53,807 nucleotides of DNA. Origin: Clostridia bacterium (GTDB lineage: Bacteria > Bacillota > Clostridia > Oscillospirales > Acutalibacteraceae). The stretch spans positions 1 to 53,807 of the forward strand of contig JAFRXY010000053.1 of the NCBI GenBank assembly GCA_017441385.1, in the 5' to 3' direction. Each line of letters opens with the position of its first letter. The stretch's first letter is position 1. Below are positions 8,606-16,976 of this stretch, in pieces. The notes beneath the pieces are model-generated. The model was given only the letters and a program-made list of their open reading frames with translations. It was not told the origin of the DNA and ran no database searches. A program made the position numbers and the translations under genes.

Positions 8606-9049
8606 TTATAAAAATTTTTCCATCTTCACATGCTCGATGCCCGCGTCCGTGAACACGCCGGAAACCACGGTATAGCCGCATTTTTCATAGAACGGCACGG
8701 CGCGGCACTGTGCGCCCATTTCAATTTTGATAAAATTCCCGGCGCGGCAGATATCCTCCACCTTTGCCAGCATGAACCGGCCTAGTCCGGCTTTCCGGAA
8801 TTCCGGCAGCACGCAGAAGCGCTGGAGCTTGGCGATTCCGCTGCCCCTGTCCATGACGCGGCAGGCGCCGGCCGGAACGGAATCAACAGAAGCATAAAAA
8901 TGCCTGCAATTGCAGCCGAGAAAGTCCAACCCGTCGATTTCCAGCCCTTCCTCCACGCCTTGCTCGTCTATGAATACCCTGCGGCGTATGGATTTGCATA
9001 TTTCCAGCCCGGACGAATGATTCACAGATACAAGCTCATAAACCGGCAT
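8606..9049 (-). CDS. GNAT family N-acetyltransferase (ElaA-like)
   Basis: A 147-residue acetyltransferase. IRRRVFIDEQGV near the N-terminus is characteristic of GNATs of the ElaA type, and LQRFCVLPEFRKAGLGRFML carries motif A for acetyl-CoA binding. The end has VPFYEKCGY. The start was moved to ATG 9049 because AAGGAGG lies 8 bases upstream. A composite intergenic repeat separates it from trmFO, and plsX follows within 42 bases. Substrate unknown. Confidence 0.87.
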   Translation of the reverse strand: MPVYELVSVNHSSGLEICKSIRRRVFIDEQGVEEGLEIDGLDFLGCNCRHFYASVDSVPAGACRVMDRGSGIAKLQRFCVLPEFRKAGLGRFMLAKVEDICRAGNFIKIEMGAQCRAVPFYEKCGYTVVSGVFTDAGIEHVKMEKFL

Positions 9050-9082
9050 ACCGGCACCCTCCTTCCGACAATCCATATATTC

Positions 9083-9144
9083 AGCGCACAGCGCTCATTT
9101 ATTTTTCATTATTCAGTATTCAATATTCATTTAGCGAGCGAACG
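9083..9144 (-). repeat. Composite intergenic element, copy 1 (trmFO/GNAT gap)
   Basis: Read on the minus strand, GTTCGCTCGCTAA overlaps the last codons of trmFO. A tract of near-repeats of the type GAATA(T/C)T follows, ending in GAATAATG, then the perfect hairpin AGCGC-ACA-GCGCT at 9083-9095 and an AT-rich run into the GNAT ribosome binding site. The same order is seen at 16902-16976, 30268-30330 and 40678-40740. Confidence 0.6.
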
Positions 9145-10443
9145 GACGTGAGAGAGCGCTTCCAGCGCTCTCTCGCTCAGCGCCGCGTACCTTTCCCGCT
9201 TGTCCCTTATTTTCGGCTCGATGGGGGGGAGAATGCCGAAATTCGCCCCCATGGGCTGAAAGTCCTTGGTGTCGCGGTTGCAGATGTGCCGCTGCAACGC
9301 GCCCAGCATGGTGACTTCCGGCAGAATCAGACGTTCCTCGCCACGAAGGGTGCGCACGGCGTTAATGCCGCAGAGCAATCCCGAACCCGCCGACTCCATA
9401 TACCCTTCTACGCCGGTAATCTGTCCGGCAAAGAAGATATCCGGGTGGGCTATCATGGAATAATCGCCGTTCAGGAGCCTGGGGGAATTCAGAAATGTAT
9501 TGCGGTGCATCACGCCGTACCGCACGAATTCCGCGTTTTGCAGCGCCGGAACCATGCCGAAGACCCGCTTCTGTTCGCCGAATTTCAGATTGGTCTGGAA
9601 TCCGACGAGGTTGTAAAGCGTACCTTCGCGGTTTTCCTTGCGCAGCTGGAGATTGGCCCACGGCCGGTGTCCCGTGTTGGGGTCGGTCAGTCCCACCGGC
9701 TTCATCGGGCCGTAGCGGATTGCGTCCTTCCCTCGGGAAGCCAGAATTTCGATCGGCATGCAGCCCTCGTAGACCTTCACGCCCTGTTCTTCAAACTCAT
9801 GAAGCGGAGCGCGTTCGGCGTTCACCAGCGCTTCCTGAAATGCCTCATATTCCGCTTTATTCAGCGGACAGTTGATGTAATCTTCGTCCCCTCTGTCGTA
9901 GCGGGAGGCGGCAAAGGCATGGGACATGTCGATGCTCTCAGCGGTGACAATCGGCGCGGCAGCGTCGTGGAAATTGAGAAATTCCTCACCGCAGAGTTCG
10001 CCGATGGCCTTGGAAAGCGGCTCGCTGGTCAGCGGCCCTGTTGCGATGATTACCACCTCGTCCCGCGGAATTTCCGTCAGCTCCTGCTCGACGACCTCGA
10101 TATTCGGGTGACTGCGGATGGCCTGCGTGACCATGGCGGCAAAGAGATTCCTGTCCACGGCAAGTGCGCCGCCAGCCGGAACGCTGCATTGGTCGGCGAC
10201 CCTGAGCAAAAGCGAACCCAGCCTGCGCATTTCCTCCTTCATCAGACCGGCGGCGGAATCGAGCCGCGCGGCTTTGAGGGAATTGGAGCAGATCAGCTCG
10301 GCAAAGTCGGGATTCTTGTGGGCGGGCGTGAATTTCTTGGGCTTCATTTCATAGAGCCTGACCTTCACGCCGCTCTCCGCACAGTGCCACGCCGCTTCAC
10401 AACCGGCCAGTCCCGCGCCGGCTACCGTTACGCCGCCGCTCAT
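9127..10443 (-). CDS. trmFO: tRNA (uracil-54-C5)-methyltransferase, folate/FAD-dependent
   Basis: A 438-residue flavoprotein that makes ribothymidine at position 54 of tRNA with 5,10-methylene-tetrahydrofolate and FAD. The dinucleotide-binding motif GAGLAGCEAAW is at residues 8-18. Further family segments are ELICSNSLKA, SVPAGGALAVDR, FAGQITGVEGYMES and NFGILPP. The ATG overlaps the topA stop as ATGA. The last residues (SLAK) are encoded by the edge of a dispersed intergenic repeat that supplies the stop codon. Confidence 0.97.
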   Translation of the reverse strand: MSGGVTVAGAGLAGCEAAWHCAESGVKVRLYEMKPKKFTPAHKNPDFAELICSNSLKAARLDSAAGLMKEEMRRLGSLLLRVADQCSVPAGGALAVDRNLFAAMVTQAIRSHPNIEVVEQELTEIPRDEVVIIATGPLTSEPLSKAIGELCGEEFLNFHDAAAPIVTAESIDMSHAFAASRYDRGDEDYINCPLNKAEYEAFQEALVNAERAPLHEFEEQGVKVYEGCMPIEILASRGKDAIRYGPMKPVGLTDPNTGHRPWANLQLRKENREGTLYNLVGFQTNLKFGEQKRVFGMVPALQNAEFVRYGVMHRNTFLNSPRLLNGDYSMIAHPDIFFAGQITGVEGYMESAGSGLLCGINAVRTLRGEERLILPEVTMLGALQRHICNRDTKDFQPMGANFGILPPIEPKIRDKRERYAALSERALEALSHVRSLAK

Positions 10444-12548
10444 TGCGCCTTCTCTCCATTTTCATCTATATTGACGCTGTAACCGCAATCCTTCTCGGCG
10501 CAATACAGCTTGTTGACCTTCTTGGTCTGTTTTTTGTAAAGGATTTTTCCGCACTGGGGGCATTTTTCCCGGGTCGGCTCATCCCATGAAACAAAATCGC
10601 ACTCCGGATAGTTGGAGCAGCCGTAGAAGACCTTGCCGCGCTTGGTTTTCTTGACGACGACCTTGCCGCCGCACTTGGGGCAGTCGGCGTCTGTTTCGAC
10701 CACGATCTTCTTGATGTTGCGGCACTCGGGGAAGCCGGGGCAGGCGATGAATTTGCCGTAACGCCCCGTCTTGATGACCATCTTCCGGCCGCACTTCTCG
10801 CAGACGATGTCGGTTTCCTCGTCGGGAATCTTCATGTCGATGCCTTCCATCGCCTTCTTGACGTCGGCGAGATTCTTCTCGAAATCGCCGTAGAATTCGC
10901 CCAGCGTTTCGACCCATTCCTTTGATCCGTCGGCGATGTTGTCGAGATTGCGCTCCATGCCGGCGGTGAATTTGAGATTGACGATCTTGGAGAAGCGCTC
11001 TTTGAGCAGCTTGTTGACCAGTTCGCCCAGCTCGGTGGGCACCAGCGACTTGCCGTCGCGGGCGACGTATTCCCTTCCCACCACGGTGGTGATGATGGTG
11101 GCGTAGGTGGAAGGACGGCCGATGCCGTTTTCTTCCAGCGCCTTGATGAGCGTCGCTTCGGTATATCTCGCCGGCGGCTGGGTGAAGTGCTGGATACCGC
11201 TCAGTTCCTTGACTTTGAGCGGCATGCCTTCTTCGAGGGGAGGAAGGGCGCTGCCGTCTTCTTCTTCCTCATCCTTGCTTTCTTCATACAGCACCGTGTA
11301 GCCGTCGAATTTGACGGTGTAGCCGGAGGCCTTGAAGATATACCGGCCGCCCAGAATATCGACGCTGACGGTGTTGTGGACGCACTGCGCCATCAGGCTG
11401 GCGGTGAAGCGCGACCAGATCAGCTTGTAGAGCTTGTACTGGTCGGAGGTCAGGCTGTCCTTGATGCTGTCGGGATCAAGGGAAGGCATGGTGGGACGGA
11501 TGGCTTCGTGACCGTCCTGCGCGCCGGCTTTGGTCTTGAAATTGTAGGGCTTGGCGGGAAGGTATTTTTCTCCCCAGCGGTTGCGGATGTACTCGGTGCC
11601 TTCCTTCCTCGCGTCGTCGGAAATTCTCAGCGAGTCGGTTCTCATGTAGGTGATAATACCCACCGCGCCCATGCCGGCGACTTCCACGCCCTCGTAAAGC
11701 TCCTGCGCCACCTTCATGGTGCGGCGGCTCTGGAAGTTCAGCTTGCGGCTGGCTTCCTGCTGGAGCGTGGAAGTAATAAACGGCGGCGCGGGGGTCTTTT
11801 TGCGGGTGCCCTTCTTGATGGAGTCCACCTTGAATTCCGCCCCGTCCAGCTCGGCGAGAATGGAATCGGCCTGCGCCTTGTCGGTGATCCGGAGTTTTTC
11901 CTCCTCGCCGGCCAGACCGTGCAGCTTGGCCGGGAACGCCTTCCGGCCGGCTTTCGGAATGAATTTGCCCTCGATCGTCCAGTATTCCTCCGGAACGAAG
12001 GCGCGGATTTCTTCCTCCCTGTCGCAGATGACCCGCACGGCGACCGACTGCACGCGTCCCGCCGAAAGTCCGCGCCGGATCTTCTGCGAAACGAAGGGAC
12101 TGAGCCGGTAGCCTACTATTCTGTCGAGCAGACGGCGGCACTGCTGGGCGTTGACCAGCTTCATGTCGATGGTTCTGGGACTTTTGATGCCGCTCTGCAC
12201 GGTGTTCTTTGTAATCTCGTTGAATGTGACGCGATTGCGTTCGTTCGGGTCAAGTCCCAGAATGTAGGCAAGGTGCCACGAAATCGCTTCTCCCTCGCGG
12301 TCAGGGTCGGTCGCGAGATAGACAAAGTCGCTTTTCTCCGCCGCGCTTTTGATTTTGTCCACGAGTTCCTCTTTGCCCTTGATGATCTCGTACTTGGGTT
12401 TGAAGTCGTGCTTGACGTCCACGCCCAGCCTGCTTTTGGGCAGGTCGCGCACATGCCCCATGGAAGCGATCACATCGTAGCCGGAGCCGAGGTATTTCTT
12501 GATGGTCTTGGCCTTGGCGGGTGACTCGACGATAACTAGCTTAGACAA
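10440..12548 (-). CDS. topA: DNA topoisomerase I
   Basis: A 702-residue type IA topoisomerase that relaxes negative supercoils. The Toprim domain begins with KLVIVESPAKAKTI at residues 3-16 and has DPDREGEAI near 81. The active-site tyrosine is Tyr301 in YMRTDSLRIS. Three C-terminal four-Cys zinc ribbons start near residues 585, 625 and 665. The start codon is TTG at 12548, with AAAGG about 11 bases upstream. It lies 36 bases after dprA and overlaps trmFO by ATGA; topA-trmFO linkage is common in Firmicutes. Confidence 0.97.
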   Translation of the reverse strand: MSKLVIVESPAKAKTIKKYLGSGYDVIASMGHVRDLPKSRLGVDVKHDFKPKYEIIKGKEELVDKIKSAAEKSDFVYLATDPDREGEAISWHLAYILGLDPNERNRVTFNEITKNTVQSGIKSPRTIDMKLVNAQQCRRLLDRIVGYRLSPFVSQKIRRGLSAGRVQSVAVRVICDREEEIRAFVPEEYWTIEGKFIPKAGRKAFPAKLHGLAGEEEKLRITDKAQADSILAELDGAEFKVDSIKKGTRKKTPAPPFITSTLQQEASRKLNFQSRRTMKVAQELYEGVEVAGMGAVGIITYMRTDSLRISDDARKEGTEYIRNRWGEKYLPAKPYNFKTKAGAQDGHEAIRPTMPSLDPDSIKDSLTSDQYKLYKLIWSRFTASLMAQCVHNTVSVDILGGRYIFKASGYTVKFDGYTVLYEESKDEEEEDGSALPPLEEGMPLKVKELSGIQHFTQPPARYTEATLIKALEENGIGRPSTYATIITTVVGREYVARDGKSLVPTELGELVNKLLKERFSKIVNLKFTAGMERNLDNIADGSKEWVETLGEFYGDFEKNLADVKKAMEGIDMKIPDEETDIVCEKCGRKMVIKTGRYGKFIACPGFPECRNIKKIVVETDADCPKCGGKVVVKKTKRGKVFYGCSNYPECDFVSWDEPTREKCPQCGKILYKKQTKKVNKLYCAEKDCGYSVNIDENGEKAQ

Positions 12549-12584
12549 ATTATATCATGCCTTTCGATAATATCTTGAAAATAA

Positions 12585-13856
12585 TCAGCCTTTGGAATAT
12601 TTATTTCCGGGCAGCGCTCTGACCGCGCCGTAAAGTTCCAGCTCGGTAATGCCGCCTGAAAGCTCGGAGGAATCCATTTCCAGTTCCCTCATAAGATCCT
12701 GAAAATGCTTGGGTGCCGCCGAGAGTGCATTCCACACCCTCTGAGCGCTTTCGGACATGCCTACAGGAGGCGCGGGCGGACTGTCGGGCAGCGTTGTTTC
12801 CGGAAGAGGTGCTGCCTTCCGGTTCTTTCCGGATTTCTCCGCCGCAGGCTTTTTGGGTAAATCCTCCGGCGGAATGCCGTATTTTGCCCCGATGGCTTCA
12901 TTATCCCATTTGGGGCGGACATGTTTCTCGTAAACCCGGGAATTGCCGTCCCCCAGATTGTTTGACACAATGCGGTGAGGGAACTTCCCAATGTATTCAT
13001 CCAGCACGTCGGCCGCCGATTCGATGGGGACAGCGCCGTCGATGATCAGGCGGTTGGTGCCCTTGGAGAAATAGCTGTTGAGCTGTCCCGGTACGGAAAA
13101 GATATCCTTGCCCTGCTCCAGCGCGAGATTGGCGGTAATGAGCGAACCGCTTTTCGCGCCGGCTTCCACCACGATGACTCCCAGCGACAGCCCGGAAATC
13201 AGCCTGTTGCGTATCGGAAAATGGAAGCCCAGCGGCGGCGCACCCGGAGGAAATTCCGAAATGAGCGCTCCGCTTGTGGAGATGATCCTGCGAAGCCCCT
13301 CGTTTTCCATATTGTAGCGGGTGTTGATACCGCATCCCAGCACGGCGATGGTCTTTCCGCCGGACAGAAGCGCACCCTGATGAGACGCCGTGTCGATGCC
13401 TCTGGCGCATCCGCTGATGATGACGGCACCGCAGGCCGCGAGATCCTTTGCTATGTCGGTCGCGACGGTATATCCGTAGCGGCTTGCTCTGCGTGTGCCG
13501 ACCATGGCGATACATACCTCGTCGTCAATGTCGGGCAGTGTGCCGCAGATATACAGGGCGGCGGGATAGTCGGGAAGGTTGCGCAGTCGGGTCGGATATT
13601 CCTCATCGTCGGGCGTTAGAATGGAATAACCCAGCCGCCGACAGGCCTCGCAGATTTCGGCTGCCATGTCCAGCGTAGTATTGAAAAATTTCGTCAGTTC
13701 CTTTGGCACCAGCAGGCCGCTGAGCAAGAGTTCCTGCTCGTCGGCTTCATACACCGCCTTGCAGGAGCCGAAGTATTCCAGAAGCGGAGGAACCTTCCGG
13801 CTGCCTTCGCCGAGAGCCTGCTGAAGCCACACGCCGTAAATGTCATTTTCACCCAT
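12585..13856 (-). CDS. dprA: DNA-processing protein DprA
   Basis: A 423-residue protein that loads RecA on incoming single-stranded DNA during transformation. After an N-terminal helical domain, the Rossmann-like DprA core has MVGTRRASRYG, ISGCARGIDTASHQGAL, ISEFPPG and FPIRNRLISGLS. A Pro-rich linker leads to a winged-helix end. The start was moved to ATG 13856, where GGGGAGGTG lies 10 bases upstream; the open frame extends to 13892. It heads the run dprA-topA-trmFO. Other competence genes are not in the window. Confidence 0.96.
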   Translation of the reverse strand: MGENDIYGVWLQQALGEGSRKVPPLLEYFGSCKAVYEADEQELLLSGLLVPKELTKFFNTTLDMAAEICEACRRLGYSILTPDDEEYPTRLRNLPDYPAALYICGTLPDIDDEVCIAMVGTRRASRYGYTVATDIAKDLAACGAVIISGCARGIDTASHQGALLSGGKTIAVLGCGINTRYNMENEGLRRIISTSGALISEFPPGAPPLGFHFPIRNRLISGLSLGVIVVEAGAKSGSLITANLALEQGKDIFSVPGQLNSYFSKGTNRLIIDGAVPIESAADVLDEYIGKFPHRIVSNNLGDGNSRVYEKHVRPKWDNEAIGAKYGIPPEDLPKKPAAEKSGKNRKAAPLPETTLPDSPPAPPVGMSESAQRVWNALSAAPKHFQDLMRELEMDSSELSGGITELELYGAVRALPGNKYSKG

Positions 13857-13962
13857 TCTTTGGATACACCTCCCCGGCGGACTTTTTTCCAAAATACAAT
13901 TACTATATAGTATATCGCTTTATTTCGGTGAATTTATAAACTTTTTATTAACAAAAGAAGTT

Positions 13963-14760
13963 CTATCTATATCTTCTTATCATTTCCCACATGAGAATTG
14001 CGGCGGCGGTCGCGGCATTGAGCGATTCCGCGCGGCCGTTCATGGGGATGGTGACCTTTTCCGGGCAGGCTTCAATGAGTGCCTCGGAAAGTCCGTTGCC
14101 CTCGTTGCCGATGCACATGATAGCCCCTTTGAAAAAGCGTATGCCCGTTACGTCAGCGGCTCCTTCGCGGGGAACGGCCGCCATCGGACGCATGTTTCTT
14201 TCCGCTGCCAAAGCCATATCCGCCGGCGCGTTCTTCGATAAAAAAATCGGGATGCGGAACATCGCGCCCATTCCGGCACGAAGCGCCTTGGGGGAAAAGC
14301 AGGAGGCGCAGCCTTCGGTGAGAATGATTCCGTCCACGCCCAGCGCTTCGGCGGTGCGGAAGATCGCGCCGACGTTGGACGGATCCTGCAGGTTTTCCAG
14401 CAGGACATACTGTCCGGTGGTTTTTAATTGGTTCAGGTCGCTCTCCACAGCGGGCGATTTCGCAACGATGAAAACACCCTGCGTGCTTTCGGTGTCGCTG
14501 ATTTTTTTTGCTATTTCGTCAGTGATTTCATAGACGTCCCCTGCCGTCTGAATGAGCTTTTCGAGATAATCGGCATATTTTTCCATGGCCGGAGGAGTGC
14601 AGAAAAGCTCCTCCACTTCCACGCCGCTGTCGGTGGCGTCGCTGCAGAGCCTTGCCCCTTCGCAGATGATAAGCCCCGACTTGCGGCGTTCCCTGGCGCT
14701 GTTCATGAGACGCGCCGCCCGCCTGACGGCGGCATTGTCCTTTGATGTGATTGTAATCAT
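13963..14760 (-). CDS. TrmH/SpoU family RNA 2'-O-methyltransferase
   Basis: A 265-residue SPOUT methyltransferase, similar to RlmB/TsnR-type enzymes that methylate a ribose in 23S rRNA with S-adenosylmethionine. The N-terminal substrate-binding domain is followed by the knotted SpoU domain with LENLQDPSNVGAIFRTAEAL, CIGNEGNGLS and IPMNGRAESLNAATAAAI. The start at ATG 14760 has GGAGG 9 bases upstream; the longer open frame would run through the rplT terminator. The exact target nucleotide cannot be read from sequence. Confidence 0.93.
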   Translation of the reverse strand: MITITSKDNAAVRRAARLMNSARERRKSGLIICEGARLCSDATDSGVEVEELFCTPPAMEKYADYLEKLIQTAGDVYEITDEIAKKISDTESTQGVFIVAKSPAVESDLNQLKTTGQYVLLENLQDPSNVGAIFRTAEALGVDGIILTEGCASCFSPKALRAGMGAMFRIPIFLSKNAPADMALAAERNMRPMAAVPREGAADVTGIRFFKGAIMCIGNEGNGLSEALIEACPEKVTIPMNGRAESLNAATAAAILMWEMIRRYR

Positions 14761-14801
14761 CGTGCCGTTCCTCCACAGGTAAACAATAAACAATATACAA
14801 T

Positions 14802-14845
14802 AAAAAAGACCGCGCGGAAACCGAAATTCATTCAGCGGCGCAGTC
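14802..14845 (-). terminator. Rho-independent terminator after rplT
   Basis: On the minus strand GACTGCGC pairs with GCGCGGTC (one G-T pair) and is followed by TTTTTT. It closes the infC-rpmI-rplT operon and separates it from the methyltransferase gene. Confidence 0.8.
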
Positions 14846-14868
14846 TGATTTATTAAAATAATATGCAA

Positions 14869-15225
14869 TTACTTGCGTGCTTCCTTGGCTGTTTCGACCA
14901 GAGCGGTGAATGCCTTGGGATCGGCGATAGCGATCTCGGAAAGCATCTTTCTGTTGAGTGTCACGCCCGCCTTCTTGAGACCGTTCATGAACTGGGAGTA
15001 GTTGATGCCGTTGAACTTGCAGGCGGCGGAAATTCTGGTGATCCACAGACGGCGGAAGTCGCGCTTCTTCTGTCTGCGGCCGATGTAAGCGTAATTGCCC
15101 GACTTCATGACGGCTTCCTTCGCCATCTTGAAGTGTTTGCTTCTTGCGCCCCAATATCCCTTAGCGAGCTTTAATGTCTTTTTTCTTCTCTTGCGAGTGG
15201 CAAGAGCACCCTTTACACGTGCCAT
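14869..15225 (-). CDS. rplT: 50S ribosomal protein L20
   Basis: The 118-residue protein begins [18 protein letters not shown] and has the [19 protein letters not shown] core of L20. L20 binds 23S rRNA early in 50S assembly and in Bacillus also represses its own operon through the leader. It is the last gene of infC-rpmI-rplT and is followed by a terminator at 14802-14845. Confidence 0.98.
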   Translation of the reverse strand: MARVKGALATRKRRKKTLKLAKGYWGARSKHFKMAKEAVMKSGNYAYIGRRQKKRDFRRLWITRISAACKFNGINYSQFMNGLKKAGVTLNRKMLSEIAIADPKAFTALVETAKEARK

Positions 15226-15281
15226 TTATATGTTACCTCCAATAATAGTCTGATGAATGAATGCTTCCCAATCCGTCAGGA

Positions 15282-15485
15282 TTATTTATAAGGAAGAAGT
15301 CTCTTGACCTGAGCTACATTGGTCTTGTCGGTAATAGCGACTTTTCTCAGGTTTCTCTTGCGCTTGGTGGATTTCTTTGAACTGTTGAGCTTATGTCTTC
15401 TGTTGGTCTTAGCGTGCAGAACCTTGCCGTTCTTGGTGAGCTTGAAACGCTTCTTTGCACCGCTGTGTGTTTTGATCTTGGGCAT
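15282..15485 (-). CDS. rpmI: 50S ribosomal protein L35
   Basis: A 67-residue, very basic protein starting MPKIKTHSGAKKRFKLT, the standard L35 N-terminus. The start is ATG 15485, with AGGAGG upstream; the open frame continues to 15533 only by reading back into infC. It sits between infC and rplT. Confidence 0.98.
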   Translation of the reverse strand: MPKIKTHSGAKKRFKLTKNGKVLHAKTNRRHKLNSSKKSTKRKRNLRKVAITDKTNVAQVKRLLPYK

Positions 15486-15510
15486 TTGAAATATCCTCCT
15501 TAATATAATC

Positions 15511-16032
15511 TTACTTGTTGGGCTTAGCCGCAAGGAACATCATCATGCTGCGGCCTTCCAGCTTCGCAGGCTTTTCCACTACCGCAACGTCAGCCAGTGC
15601 CTCGGCGAATTTCTTCATGATCACCAGACCGTGCTCGGGATGACCCAGCTCACGTCCCTTGAATCGGATGGTCGCCTTGACCTTGTCACCGCCCTGAACG
15701 AACTTAGCCGCCTGCTTGACCTTCGTCTCGAAGTCGTGGGTGTCGATGCCCAGCGAAAGGCGGACCTCCTTGATATCAACGATCCGCTGATTCTTTTTGG
15801 CTTCCTTTTCGCGCTTCTGCTGCTCAAAACGGTATTTGCCGTAGTCCATGATTTTGCAGACGGGAGGAACTGCCTGCGGCGCTATCTTGACGAGATCAAG
15901 ATTAACCTCCGCCGCCTTGTCGAGAGCCTCCGACGCGCTCATGATGCCGAGCTGTCCGCCGTCGGATCCTATGACTCGCACTTCCTTGTCACGAATATCT
16001 TCGTTGATCTGCACCTGTTGTTCTTTGCTTAT
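15511..16032 (-). CDS. infC: Translation initiation factor IF-3 (apparent non-AUG start)
   Basis: The 173-residue IF-3 checks initiator tRNA and start-codon choice on the 30S subunit. The N-domain has VQINEDIRDKEVRVIG, the linker is KKNQRIVDIKEVRLS, and the C-domain has the FKGRELGH segment. The likely start is ATA at 16032 (ISKEQQ...), 7 bases after GGGGGTG; TTG at 16038 lies only 2 bases after it. The in-frame ATG at 16110 lies upstream of a terminator hairpin inside the leader, so it is not credible. Rare AUU/AUA starts are known for infC and allow IF-3 to limit its own synthesis. Confidence 0.96.
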   Translation of the reverse strand: MSKEQQVQINEDIRDKEVRVIGSDGGQLGIMSASEALDKAAEVNLDLVKIAPQAVPPVCKIMDYGKYRFEQQKREKEAKKNQRIVDIKEVRLSLGIDTHDFETKVKQAAKFVQGGDKVKATIRFKGRELGHPEHGLVIMKKFAEALADVAVVEKPAKLEGRSMMMFLAAKPNK

Positions 16033-16269
16033 GACCAAGCACCCCCAAATAAAATGGTATTTTTGCACACAAAAAAGCACGGAGCGTTTTTGCCGAACCC
16101 TCCGTGCCATTCTTTCATAAACTAAGCGTTAAACGCGTTTCACAATGAACCGCCCGGAAGGAGCCGGTCAGAATGAAACCGCCATGAAAAATATTGACCG
16201 ACCGTCTATTGGATGAAATCATCAGAACGGAGGTGAGGGAGGCAATATGCCCCCGGCTTCTTTATTGTC
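16033..16269 (-). promoter_or_regulatory. infC leader, L20-leader-type attenuation region
   Basis: About 237 untranslated bases lie between the predicted start of transcription and infC. They contain several GC-rich segments able to pair and end in a terminator hairpin at 16071-16107, just before the infC ribosome binding site. In Bacillus the infC-rpmI-rplT leader is a premature-termination switch controlled by L20; position and layout match, but the L20-binding fold itself was not modelled. Confidence 0.7.
16071..16107 (-). terminator. Attenuator-type terminator in the infC leader
   Basis: On the minus strand GCACGGAG pairs perfectly with CTCCGTGC over a 15-base loop, followed by TTTTTT. 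It lies between the infC promoter and infC, so it must be bypassed for expression of the operon. Confidence 0.85.
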
Positions 16270-16275
16270 TAGGTA

Positions 16276-16304
16276 AGTATAGCATACGCTTTTCGGAATG
16301 TCAA
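16276..16304 (-). promoter_or_regulatory. Sigma-A promoter of infC-rpmI-rplT
   Basis: On the minus strand TTGACA (16299-16304) and TATACT (16276-16281) are separated by exactly 17 bases. It lies just after the stop of the nitroreductase gene. Confidence 0.88.
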
Positions 16305-16312
16305 GTGTTTTT

Positions 16313-16855
16313 TTAAATAAACTTAACGTACTCCCCGACGTCCTCCCGCTTGGGGGGATTCGGCTCCTGCGCGGGATAGCCTATGGCAATGAGCGCCGAA
16401 ACGACACGGCTTGTGTCCAGCCCGATAATGCGCCCGACTTCCCGCTCGTCGAAAATGCCCATAATCACCGAGCCGACGCCGTAATTATGCGCCGCAAGGC
16501 AGAAGGTCTGTGCCGCGATGCCCGCGTCGAACATCTGCCATTCGTTGCCCTTGGCGGTGGTGAAGCTGCCGTCGGCGTTGTAGCCGCTGATTCCCTTGAC
16601 GGAGGTCAGCACCACCAGCGCGGCGGCGCCCCTGATGATGCCGGCGTTGTGCTCGCGGCCCATCACGCCTTCAAGGGCGATTTTCTCCATCACCTCGCGG
16701 CTGTCAACGACGACATACCGCGGGGTCTGGCTGTTCTTCCATGTGGGCGCGAAGCGTGCCGCGTCGATGATTGTTTCGATTGTGTCGCGGCTCACCTTTT
16801 CATCGGTGAATTTTCTGATACTGCGGCGGGTTTTTATTCCTTCAATCAGTTCCAT
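16313..16855 (-). CDS. Nitroreductase family protein
   Basis: A 180-residue FMN-dependent oxidoreductase of the NAD(P)H nitroreductase fold. The N-terminal TRRSIRKFTDEKV segment and AARFAPTWKNSQTPRYVVV are the usual FMN/phosphate contacts, and GYPAQEPNPPKR is the typical C-terminal motif. The substrate is unknown. AAAGGGG lies about 12 bases before the ATG. It follows murC across a 120-base gap holding a composite repeat. Confidence 0.93.
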   Translation of the reverse strand: MELIEGIKTRRSIRKFTDEKVSRDTIETIIDAARFAPTWKNSQTPRYVVVDSREVMEKIALEGVMGREHNAGIIRGAAALVVLTSVKGISGYNADGSFTTAKGNEWQMFDAGIAAQTFCLAAHNYGVGSVIMGIFDEREVGRIIGLDTSRVVSALIAIGYPAQEPNPPKREDVGEYVKFI

Positions 16856-16901
16856 ATTTCAATTTTTCCCCTTTGGCTTTTGATGAATCCATCATGCGCT
16901 T

Positions 16902-16976
16902 ATATTCCAAGCCCGTCAGGGCTTCCGACGTTATGCATTATTCGTTATTCTCTATTCTTTATTCTCTAAGCGAGCT
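16902..16976 (-). repeat. Composite intergenic element, copy 2 (murC/nitroreductase gap)
   Basis: Directly after the murC stop the minus strand reads GCTCGCTTAGAGAATA. A tract of GAATA-type near-repeats ending in GAATAATG follows, then the perfect hairpin AAGCCC-TGAC-GGGCTT at 16909-16924 and GGAATATAA. The arrangement copies that at 9083-9144 with a different stem sequence. Confidence 0.6.

Noticed and set aside
8565-8681. Longer PlsX start at 8681
   Set aside because: The extension overlaps the end of the upstream GNAT gene and lacks a ribosome binding site; GTG 8564 is preceded by AAAGGA.
9148-10482. 444-codon plus-strand open frame opposite trmFO
   Set aside because: Antisense shadow of trmFO; Arg/His/Gln-rich composition with no motif and no ribosome binding site.
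11187-12524. 445-codon plus-strand open frame opposite topA
   Set aside because: It lies entirely antisense to topA, whose Toprim, active-site Tyr and zinc ribbons are clear. High G+C at third codon positions leaves long antisense frames free of stops.
16038-16110. IF-3 start at ATG 16110
   Set aside because: It would place the start before the leader terminator at 16071-16107 and add residues foreign to IF-3.
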